From Morinoia aosen (taxonomy: Eukaryota; Arthropoda; Malacostraca; Amphipoda; Talitridae): a DNA stretch of 64,000 nucleotides. Below the pieces are notes generated by a model. The model searched no databases and had not been told where the DNA came from. It worked only from the letters and a program-made list of their open reading frames with translations. Each line of letters begins with the position of its first letter. The first letter of the stretch is position 1. The position numbers and the translations under genes were made by a program. Positions 23,401 through 32,351 of this stretch are shown here, one piece after another. The stretch lies in NCBI GenBank assembly GCA_030386875.1, contig JASJYW010000026.1:8636246-8700245 (forward strand). Direction: 5' to 3'.

Positions 23401-24857
23401 AAAAAATCATTGGCACTGTTAGTTTGGTAAGTTTCTACCTGGCCTTTTTCTGACATACGAGTTTTATACTGTCCTCGCGCACGGACACGAGCCGGTCTGC
23501 CGGGTCTGTTTAAATAGTCTTTTCTGGACCTACAATCTCTTGCGTAGTGTCCTAACTTATTACAACGAAAACAAGCTACATCACGCAGTGAATGCTCGGT
23601 GGCTGTCTGAGATGAACCTGGTTTGTACCAATCAGTCGGTTTCCTAGCCACAACGGTTCCCGACACACTTTGTCCTTGACAGACACACACATGATTGTAA
23701 CAATTCGAGCAACGCTTCGTTTCAGCTGTTTCTACTGCCTGAACTTCTAGAGTTCCTAATTCTCTATCTCCAACATAAGATTTTACGTGAGGTCTAGCAC
23801 GGAAAGTTGGTCTCGGGAAATTTGGTCTCCAGTAGGGCCTACGCGTCCTACCTCTACCTCGAAATCCGCCTCTTTCTGTTGTATGCACTTCGGCCTCATC
23901 ACAGGCTGCATCAAAGTTTGATTCGGACGAATGATCATCCTCAGCACAATAGATTTCCATAGATCTCTCAGATCGAGTCGCTAATATTTGTTTATCCTCG
24001 GGAAAATTGCGAATTACAGTCACTAGTCTCTGAAGGAGCTCTTCCGACGAGTTAAAGGGTTTGTTAAATAGTTTTTTAGAGAAATCTTCGGTTACTAGGG
24101 GGTTGATGATAACCATAGCTAATGCAACAATTAAAGTATTCTCGACATACTTATCGAGGGCAACAGGATCGGGACAATTTACTACATAGGGGTGGGCTCT
24201 GTTCGAACACTCCGGGCTGGTCATTATTCTGTGGGTTAGCTTACGGATTTTGGATAATATCGCCACGAACTGGCTAGCTAATGCATCGTTTCTTTTCAGG
24301 CGTACGTTATTTAGATCACAGGCGACCGCGTGCAAAGATCTTTCACCTTTTGATACGTAGATATTTTCTAACAGGTGCACGACTTCTTCGAAACTCAACT
24401 CATAACCTTCACTGATTATGGAGGCTACGACCGTATTGAAGTCGCCTACCCGCTTGTCTGCAGTTCGCAACAATAAGTTTAGTTTCGCTTCTTCAGAATT
24501 GTCGGAGAGCATGTTGAAATACGCTCTCACATTTTTTATATGCGTTTCTAGTGATTTGTTTTCTATGAAGTCCGGGTCATTTCTACGTCTTCTACCTCGG
24601 TACTGCGGTAGATCCTGCCCAGCAATCACAACACTAGGTATTGGACCTACAATAGAAGTTGTCACAGCGGTAACCGTACTAGTTACAGCGCTAACTGTTG
24701 TAACGGCTGCACTGATAACAGGGGTAACAGTGGTCGCCATCGTGCTAGGTATTTGAGGAATTGATAATCTGAAAACAGGGACGGATAACCTACCAAAGCT
24801 AGTCAAGTACGGGGTTGTTCTTATGTACTCGTATTCGTCAGAGTCACTGTTCGACAT
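23394..24857 (-). CDS. gag: Gag: capsid and nucleocapsid, 487 aa
   Basis: Structural polyprotein that forms the particle and binds the genomic RNA. I place the start at the first ATG, 24857 (MSNSDSDEYEY); the frame extends 12 codons upstream only with a non-ATG codon. A Thr/Val/Ala-rich, low-complexity stretch covers about 38-75. It is followed by a helical capsid-type region (about 95-300). An Arg/Gly-rich segment (RGGFRGRGRTRR, about 329-340) follows. A cysteine cluster (C383, C386, C391, C393) comes before a classic CCHC zinc knuckle: C429, C432, H437, C442, with spacing CX2CX4HX4C. The frame ends at TAA, six bases after the slippery heptamer. Length and layout are normal for a gypsy-type Gag. 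Element 2 retains only the part from about residue 367 onward. Confidence 0.92.
   Translation of the reverse strand: MSNSDSDEYEYIRTTPYLTSFGRLSVPVFRLSIPQIPSTMATTVTPVISAAVTTVSAVTSTVTAVTTSIVGPIPSVVIAGQDLPQYRGRRRRNDPDFIENKSLETHIKNVRAYFNMLSDNSEEAKLNLLLRTADKRVGDFNTVVASIISEGYELSFEEVVHLLENIYVSKGERSLHAVACDLNNVRLKRNDALASQFVAILSKIRKLTHRIMTSPECSNRAHPYVVNCPDPVALDKYVENTLIVALAMVIINPLVTEDFSKKLFNKPFNSSEELLQRLVTVIRNFPEDKQILATRSERSMEIYCAEDDHSSESNFDAACDEAEVHTTERGGFRGRGRTRRPYWRPNFPRPTFRARPHVKSYVGDRELGTLEVQAVETAETKRCSNCYNHVCVCQGQSVSGTVVARKPTDWYKPGSSQTATEHSLRDVACFRCNKLGHYARDCRSRKDYLNRPGRPARVRARGQYKTRMSEKGQVETYQTNSANDFLA
23400..23406 (-). promoter_or_regulatory. -1 ribosomal frameshift site, T TTT TTA (element 1)
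   Basis: In the sense direction the gag frame reads GAT TTT TTA GCG TAA. The heptamer T TTT TTA has the X XXY YYZ arrangement of canonical -1 slippery sites. The -1 frame has a TGA just upstream and is then open through all of pol, so the two frames overlap only at this heptamer. Element 2 keeps it exactly (43427-43433). I did not find a convincing downstream stem or pseudoknot by eye. Confidence 0.85.
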
Positions 24858-24975
24858 AAGCACAAAAATAATCCTATATTCATAAACCTCCAATTTCCAT
24901 TAAAAGAAAAATGTTCTACACACAATAAAATTTTCTACATGCAAATGATAATATTCTACATACAATAAAATTTTA

Positions 24976-24981
24976 ACTCAC
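24976..24981 (-). promoter_or_regulatory. Possible splice donor in the leader (GTGAGT)
   Basis: In the sense direction the leader reads TGAAAATGTGAGTTAAAA about 120 bases before the gag ATG. GTGAGT matches the 5' splice-site consensus after the exon boundary, but the AAT before it is a poor match. It is kept in element 2 at 43900-43905. A donor here could join to an acceptor upstream of the small downstream ORFs, which otherwise have no obvious way to be translated. Confidence 0.3.
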
Positions 24982-25813
24982 ATTTTCAGTGGACTTAAAC
25001 CAGGCTAATGTTAATCCAGCACACAAGTCAAAAGCAAACTCGTGAATGTCGGCAGCAACTGAACAGAGCAAGCCGCTCCAGCTTCCTCTTATATGCTAGA
25101 GAACAATGGCCCGTGAACAATAGCAACAACTTCCTTCAATTGTTCTGGAGAACAATGGACTACCTCTCCACACAACTTTTCCGCGTACACGCTTGCTCTC
25201 CCACTACCGGGAATTAGCTTGCTTACTGCGCTTTCGCAATGCCTAGGCTGCTCGCTCTCGCCGCTACCCGGAATCAGCCTGCGCTTGCAATGCTTACTGC
25301 TTAACTTCTTACTCATTAACTTTATAATGATGATGTATAATCATTAATTTGAGCGCATGCTTATTTTTAATTTGCAAGCAACATTATCGGCGTACACTTA
25401 ACTTAATATTTTGGCGATGCGTAGCTTTCGTAGATCTTCTCGCTGCAGATGACGGTGCGAAGATGCGTAGATCTCGTCGACAGACCAGTTTGTTGGTCTG
25501 GACCCCTCACATCATCTTCTCCTTTGAGTAGCCCATTTTGTAGATTTTCGATTTTTTTCTCCCTCGAAGTGTTTCTTTCTCGAAGAGTTTCTTTCTCGAA
25601 GAGTTTCTTGGAAAGCACTGTGATTTTCTGCGCTGACGTCTTTCTTCTCTTTCTCGATGCTCTGAAGTAATGCGATAACTATGCGACGTTACTCCAAACA
25701 GGGTGACACTCCTCACACTTAAGATCACGGATCAGCAGAACTGAAGATCAATTCTTGATATCTTTCTTCTTCAATGGGGCAATGTGGCAATGTGGATATC
25801 TTGAATGTGGCTC

Positions 25814-25831
25814 CCCATACTGCGGCCACCA
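25814..25831 (-). promoter_or_regulatory. Element 1 primer binding site
   Basis: Four bases (TTTC) after the 5' LTR, the sense strand reads TGGTGGCCGCAGTATGGG. The leading TGG pairs with the CCA end of a tRNA and primes minus-strand synthesis. I cannot name the tRNA with confidence. Element 2 has a different sequence here (TGGTGCCCGTGTATGGGG), with the differences in the part that would pair to the acceptor stem. Confidence 0.7.
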
Positions 25832-25835
25832 GAAA

Positions 25836-26148
25836 TGTTCCGGCCCTTTTCAGTATCAGGTCGTAACTAAACGCGAATGAGGTTCGGGAGTGAATCAGAT
25901 GCAGCAAGTGGTTATCCTTTTATTATTGTTACTTCAGACTTGACACAGGCTTCGTAATTGGTAGAGAATCTTTAGATCGGAAGGTAATCTATAGCGTATC
26001 TGTAATCTCTACAGATTCTTTCTTGACAGCCGAGCTCCGCTACTGACAGCGACGCTTTTGTTTGTAAACTCGACCTCTACGGCAGACCACCGCCAAATGA
26101 ACCACGATGTCTCTCGCAGATCCTATTTATATGCCTGGAGGGCGCACA
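25836..26148 (-). repeat. Element 1, 5' LTR
   Basis: 313 bp, TG...CA ends. Carries the promoter end of the element. A TATAAATA box lies at 26124-26131 on the minus strand, only about 18 bases into the LTR. AATAAA lies in the middle of the LTR. A TATA box so close to the edge implies an unusually short U3, unless the true start is an initiator farther in; a TCAGT lies about 100 bases in. The satellite resumes directly at 26149. Confidence 0.92.
26124..26131 (-). promoter_or_regulatory. TATA-like box in element 1 5' LTR
   Basis: Minus-strand TATAAATA, conserved in all four LTRs of the window. It is a plausible core promoter for the genomic RNA, though its position at the outer edge of the LTR is unusual. 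Confidence 0.4.
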
Positions 26149-29100
26149 ACAGGGCTAAAATGCGTGTTTTTGGCCATTCCAAGGCCGAATGCGGTGAAAA
26201 TCACGTCGTTTGCTATTTCCCGTGGCGACATAGGCGGAGAGTGCATATTTAGCCGTTTCCACGGTCGACAGAGCTAAAATGCGTGTTTTGGGCCATTCCT
26301 AGGCCGAATGCGGTGAAAATCACGTCGTTTGCTGTTTCCCGTGGCGACATAGGCGGAAAGTGCATATTTAGCCGTTTCCACGGTCGACAGAGCTAAAATG
26401 CGTTCTTTGGGCCATTCCTAGGCCGAATGCTGTGAAAATCACGTCGTTTGCTGTTTCCTGTTACGACATAGGCGGAAAGTGCATATTTAGCCGATTCCAC
26501 ATTCGACAGAGCTAAAATGCGTGTTTTGGGCCATTCCTAGGCCGAATGCGGTGAAAATCACGTCGTTTGCTGTTTCCCGTGGCGACATAGGCGGAAAGTG
26601 CATATTTAGCCGATTCCACGGTCGACAGAGCTAAAATGCGTGTTTTGGGCCATTCCTAGGCCGAATGCGGTGAAAATCACGTCCTTTGGTGTTTCCCGTG
26701 GCGACATAGGCGGAAAGTGCTTATTTAGCCGTTTCCACGATCGACAGAGCTAAAATGCGTGTTTTGGGCCATTCCTAGGCCGAATGCGGTGAAAATCACA
26801 ACGTTTGCTGTTTCCCGTGGCGACATGCATATTTAGCCGTTTCCACGGTCGACAGAGCTAAAATGCGTGTTTTGGGCCATTCTTAGGCCGAATGCGGTGA
26901 AAATCACGTCGTTTGCTGTTTCTCGTGGCAACATAGGCGGTAGGTGCATATTTAGCCGATTCCATGGTCGACAGAGCTAAAATGCGTGTTTTGGGCCATT
27001 CCTAGGCCGAATGCGGTGAAAATCACGTCGTTTGCTGTTTCCCGTGGCGACATAGGCGGAAAGTGCATGTTTAGCCGTTTCCACGGTCGACAGATCTAAA
27101 ATGCGTGTTTTGGGCCATTCCTAGGCCGAATGCGGTGAAAATCACGTCGTTTGCTGTTTCCCGCGGCGACATAGGCGGAAAGTGCATATTTAGCCGAGGC
27201 CACGGTCGACAGAGCTAAAATGTGTGGTTTGGGCCATTCCTAGGCCGAATGCGGTGAATATCACGTCGTTTGCTGTTTCCCGTGGCGACATAGGCGGAAA
27301 GTGCATATTTAGCCGATTCCACGGTCGACAGGGCTAAAATGCGTGTTTTGGGCCATTCCTAGGCCGAATGCGGTGAAAATCACGTCGTTTGCTGTTTCCC
27401 GTGGCGACATAGGCGGAAAGTGCATATTTAGCCGATTCCACGGTCGACAGAGCTAAAATACGTGTTTTGGGCCGTTCCTAGGCCGAATGCGGTGAAAATC
27501 ACGTCGTTTGATGTTTCCCGTGGCGACATAGGCGGAAAGTGCATTTTTAGCCGATTCCACGGTCGACAGGGCTAAAATGCGTGTTTTTGGCCATTCTTAG
27601 GCCGAATGCGGTGAAAATCACGTCGTTTGCTGTTTCCCGTGGCGACATAGGCGGAAAGTGCATATTTAGCCGATTCCACGGTCGACAGAGCTAAAATGCG
27701 TGTTTTGGGCCATTCCTAGGCCGAATGCGGTGAAAATCACGTCGTTTGCTGTTTCCCGTTGCGACATAGGCGGAAAGTGCATATTAAGCCGATTCCACGG
27801 TCGACAGGGCTAAAATGCGTGTTTTTGGCCATTCCTAGGCCGAATGCGGTGAAAATCATATCGTTTGCTGTTTCCCGTGGCGACATAGGCGGAAAGTGCA
27901 TATTTTGCCGTTTCCACGGTCGACAGAGCTAAAATGCGTGTTTTGGGCCATTCCAAGGCCGAATGCGGTGAATATCACGTCGTTTGCTGTTTTCCGTGGC
28001 GACATAGGCGGAAAGTGCATATTTAGCCGATTCCACGGTCGACCGAGCTAAAATGCGTGTTTTGGGCCATTCCTAGGCCGACTGCGGTGAAAATCACGTC
28101 GTTTGCTGTTTCCCGCGGCGACATAGGCGGAAAGTGCATATTTAGCCGATTCCACGGTCGTGAGAGCTAAAATGCGTGTTTTGGGCCATTCCTAGGCCGA
28201 ATGCGGTGAAAATCACGTCGTTTGCTGTTTCCCGTGGCGACATAGGTGGAAAGTGCATATTTAGCCGATTCCACGGTCGACAGAGCTAAAATGCGTGTTT
28301 TGGGCCATTCCTAGGCCGAATGCGGTGAAAATCACGTCGTTTGCTGTTTCCCGTGGCGACATAAGCGGAAAGTGCATATTTAGCCGTTTCCACGGTCGAC
28401 AGAGCTAAAATGCGTGTTTTGGGCCATTCCTAGGCCGAATGCGGTGAAAATCACGTCGTTTGCTGTTTCCCGTGGCGACATAGGCGGCAAGTGCATATTT
28501 AGCCGATTCCACGGTCGACAGAGCTAAAATGCGTGTTTTGGGCCATTCCTAGGCCGAATGCGGTGAAAATCACGTCGTTTGCTGTTTCCCGTGGCGACAT
28601 AGGCGGAAAGTGCATATTTAGCCGATTCCACGGTCGACAGAGCTAAAATGCGTGTTTTGGGCCATTCCTAGGCCGAATGCAGTGAAAATCACGTCGTTTG
28701 CTGTTTTCCCGTGGCGACATAGGCGGAAAGTGCATATTTAGCCGATTCCACGGTCGACAGAGGCTAAAATGCGTGTTTTGGGCCATTCCTAGGCCGAATG
28801 CGGTGAAAATCACGTCGTTTGCTGTTTCCCGTGGCGACATAGGCGGAAAGTGCATATTTAGCCGATTCCACGGTCGACAGAGCTAAAATGCGTGTTTTGG
28901 GCCATTCCCAGGCCGAATGCGGTGAAAATCACGCCGTTTGCTGTTTCCCGTGGCGACATAGGCGAAAAGTGCATATTTAGACGATTCCACGGTCGACAGG
29001 GCTAAAATGCGTGTTTTTGGCCATTCCTAGGCCGAATGCGGTGGAAAATCACGTCGTTTGCTGTTTCCCGTGGCGACATAGGCGGAAAGTGCATATTTAG

Positions 29101-31851
29101 CCGATTCCACGGTCGACAGGGCTAAAATGCGTGTTTTGGGCCATTCCTAGGCCGAATGCGGTGAAAATCACGTCGTTTGCTGTTTCCCGTGGCGACATAG
29201 GCGGAAAGTGCATATTTAGCCGATTCCACGGTCGACAGAGCTAAAATACGTGTTTTGGGCCGTTTCTAGGCCGAATGCGGTGAAAATCACGTCGTTTGAT
29301 GTTTCCCGTGGCGACATAGGCGGAAAGTGGCATATTTAGCCGATTCCACGGTCGACAGGGCTAAAATGCGTGTTTTTTGGCCATTCTTGGGGCCGAATGC
29401 GGTGAAAATCACGACGTTTGCTGTTTCCCGTGGCGACATAGGCAGAAAGTGCATATTTAGCCGATTCTACGGTCGACAGAGCTAAAATGCGTGTTTTGGG
29501 CCATTCCTAGGCCGAATGCGGTGAAAATCACGTTCGTTTGCTGTTTCCCGTTGCGACATAGGCGGAAAGTGCATATTAGGCCGATTCCACGGTCGACAGG
29601 GCTAAAATGCGTGTTTTTGACCATTCCTAGGCCGAATGCGGTGAAAATCACATCGTTTGCTGTTTCCCGTGGCGACATAGGCGGAAAGTGCATATTTAGC
29701 CGTTTCCACGGTCGACAGAGCTAAAATGCGTGTTTTGGGCCATTCCTAGGCCGAATGCGGTGAATATCACGTCGTTTGCTGTTTTCCGTGGGCGACATAG
29801 GGCGGAAAGTGCATATTTAGCCGATTCCACGGTCGACAGAGCTAAAATGCGTGTTTTGGGCCATTCCTAGGCCGACTGCGGTGAAAATCACGTCGTTGGC
29901 TGTTTCCCGTGGCGACATAGGCGGAAAGTGCATATTTAGCCGATTCCACGGTCGGTGAGAGCTAAAATGCGTGTTTTGGGCCATTCCTAGGCCGAATGCG
30001 GTGAAAATCACGTCGTTTGCTGTTTCCCGTGGCGACATAGGTGGAAAGTGCATATTTAGCCGATTCCACGGTCGACAGAGCTAAAATGCGTGTTTTGGGG
30101 CCATTCCTAGGCCGAATGCGCTGAAAATCACGTCGTTTGCTGTTTCCCGTGGCGACATAGGCGGAAAGTGCATATTTAGCCGTTTCACGGTCGATCGGGC
30201 TAAAATGCGTGGTTTGGGCCATTCCTAGGCCGAATGCGGTGAAAATCACGTCGTTTGCTGTTTCCCGTGGCGACATAGGCGGAAAGTGCATATTTAGCCG
30301 TTTCCACGGTCGACAGAGCTAAAATGCGTGTTTTGGGCCATTCCTAGGCCGAATGCGGTGAAAACTCACGTCGTTTGCTGTTTCCCGTGGCGACATAAGC
30401 GGAAAGTGCATACTTAGCCGTTTCCACGGTCGACAGAGCTAAAATGCGTGTTTTGGGCCATTCCTAGGCCGAATGCGGTGAAAATCACGTCGTTTGCTGT
30501 TTCCCGTGGCGACATAGGTGGAAAGTGCATATTTAGCCGATTCCACGGTCGACAGAGCTAAAATGCGTGTTTTGGGCCATTCCTAGGCCGAATGCGGTGA
30601 AAATCACGTCGTTTGCTGTTTCCCGTGGCGACATAGGCGGAAAGTGCATATTAAGCCGATTCCACGGTCGACAGAGCTAAAATGCGTGTTTTTGGGCCAT
30701 TCCTAGGCCGAATGCAGTGAAAATCACGTCGTTTGCTGTTTCCCGTGGCGACATAGGCGGGAAGTGCATATTTAGCCGATTCCACGGTCGACAGAGCTAA
30801 AATGCGTGTTTTGGGCCATTCCTAGGGCCGAATGCGGTGAAAATCACGTCGTTTGCTGTTTCCCGTGGCGACATAGGCGGAGAAAGTGCATATTTAGCCG
30901 ATTCCAACGGTCGACAGAGCTAAAATGCGTGTTTTGGGCCATTCCTAGGCCGAATGCGGTGAAAATCACGCCGTTTGCTGTTTCCCGTGGGCGACATAGG
31001 CGAAAAGTGCATATTTAGACGATTCCACGGTCGACAGGGCTAAAATGCGTGTTTTTGGCCATTCCTAGGCCGAATGCGGTGAAAATCACGTCGTTTGCTG
31101 TTTCCCGTGGCAACATAGGCGGAAAGTGCATATTTAGCCGATTCCACGGTCGACAGGGCTAAAATGCGTGTTTTGGGCCATTCCTAGGCCGAATGCGGTG
31201 AAAATCACGTCGTTTGCTGTTTCCCGTGGCGACATAGGCGGAAAGTGCATATTTAGCCGATTCCACGGTCGACAGAGCTAAAATACGTGTTTTGGGCCAT
31301 TCCTAGGCCGAATGCGGTGAATATCACGTCGTTTGCTGTTTTCCGTGGCGACATAGGCGGAAAGTGCATATTTAGCCGATTCCACGGTCGACAGAGCTAA
31401 AATGCGTGTTTTGGGCCATTCCTAGGCCGAATGCGGTGAAAATCACGTCGTTTTGCTGTTTTCCCGTGGCGACCATAGGCGGGAAAGTGCATATTTAGCC
31501 GATTCCACGGTCGACAGAGCTAAAATGCGTGTTTTGGCCCATTCCTAGGCCGAATGCGGTGAAAACCACGTCGTTTGCGGTTTCCAGTGGCGACATAGGC
31601 GGAAAGTGCATATTTAGCCGATTCCACGGTCGACAGAGCTAAAATGCGTGTTTTGGGCCATTCCTAGGCCGAATGCGGTGAAAATCACGTCGTTTGCTGT
31701 TTTCCCGTGGCTACATAGGCGGAAAGTGCATACCTAGCCGTTTTCCACGGTCGACAGAGCTAAAATGCATGTTTTGGGCCATTCTCAGGCCGAATGCGGT
31801 GAAAAATCACGTCGTTTGCGGTTTCCCGTGGCGACATAGGCGGAAAGTGCA
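26149..31851. repeat. 119-bp satellite array, middle block before the gap (about 48 monomers)
   Basis: Same monomer and orientation as the left block. Variant order from about 27.7 kb to the gap repeats that of about 6.7-10.7 kb: CCGTTGCGACATAGG near 27,759 and 29,549, CGACTGCGG near 28,080 and 29,874, ATCACGCCG near 28,927, and the pair TTTCCAGTGG and GTGGCTACATAGG near 31,580-31,710. One monomer near 26,826 lacks about 12 bp between GCGACAT and GCATATT. From about 28.7 kb onward many extra single bases appear (GTTTTCCCG, GACCATAGG, GCGGGAAAG), rising toward the gap. Confidence 0.97.
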
Positions 31852-32351
31852 NNNNNNNNNNNNNNNNNNNNNNNNNNNNNNNNNNNNNNNNNNNNNNNNN
31901 NNNNNNNNNNNNNNNNNNNNNNNNNNNNNNNNNNNNNNNNNNNNNNNNNNNNNNNNNNNNNNNNNNNNNNNNNNNNNNNNNNNNNNNNNNNNNNNNNNNN
32001 NNNNNNNNNNNNNNNNNNNNNNNNNNNNNNNNNNNNNNNNNNNNNNNNNNNNNNNNNNNNNNNNNNNNNNNNNNNNNNNNNNNNNNNNNNNNNNNNNNNN
32101 NNNNNNNNNNNNNNNNNNNNNNNNNNNNNNNNNNNNNNNNNNNNNNNNNNNNNNNNNNNNNNNNNNNNNNNNNNNNNNNNNNNNNNNNNNNNNNNNNNNN
32201 NNNNNNNNNNNNNNNNNNNNNNNNNNNNNNNNNNNNNNNNNNNNNNNNNNNNNNNNNNNNNNNNNNNNNNNNNNNNNNNNNNNNNNNNNNNNNNNNNNNN
32301 NNNNNNNNNNNNNNNNNNNNNNNNNNNNNNNNNNNNNNNNNNNNNNNNNNN
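31852..32351. other. Assembly gap, 500 N
   Basis: Exactly 500 unknown bases inside the satellite. The round number suggests a placeholder, so the true amount of missing satellite is unknown. Reading frames spanning the N run are artefacts. Confidence 0.99.

Larger units (their letters stand above)
24858..25835 (-). promoter_or_regulatory. Element 1 5' leader between LTR and gag
   Basis: This 978-bp untranslated leader lies upstream of gag in the sense direction. It should carry RNA packaging and dimerisation signals. Bases 24965-25308 (344 bp) read as identical to 43889-44232 in element 2, although the LTRs of the two elements differ by several percent. A 16-bp unit, GAGTTTCTTTCTCGAA, is repeated near 25,570-25,612. 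Minus-strand frames of 75 and 71 codons (25089-25316 and 25403-25618) are also open in element 2. The near-perfect DNA identity gives no codon-level evidence that they are translated. Confidence 0.65.
16210..26148 (-). mobile_element. Element 1: Ty3/gypsy-type LTR retrotransposon, apparently complete
   Basis: This 9,939-bp element reads right to left. It is bounded by direct repeats of 312 and 313 bp that begin TGTTCCGG and end GCGCACA. In sense order it has a 5' LTR, a primer site, a leader of about 0.95 kb, gag, pol in the -1 frame, about 2.5 kb with one intact small ORF, and the 3' LTR. The PR-RT-RNase H-IN order is that of the Ty3/gypsy group; BEL/Pao cannot be excluded by order alone, but the RT and integrase motifs read as gypsy-like. 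Gag and pol are both open. The LTRs differ by about three substitutions and three 1-bp indels, so the copy is young but not new. It lies within the satellite and lacks a target duplication. Confidence 0.93.

Noticed and set aside
25008-25217. 69-codon plus-strand frame identical in both elements (also 43932-44141)
   Set aside because: Identity reflects the identical DNA block of the leader. It is antisense to the element and does not show codon-level constraint.
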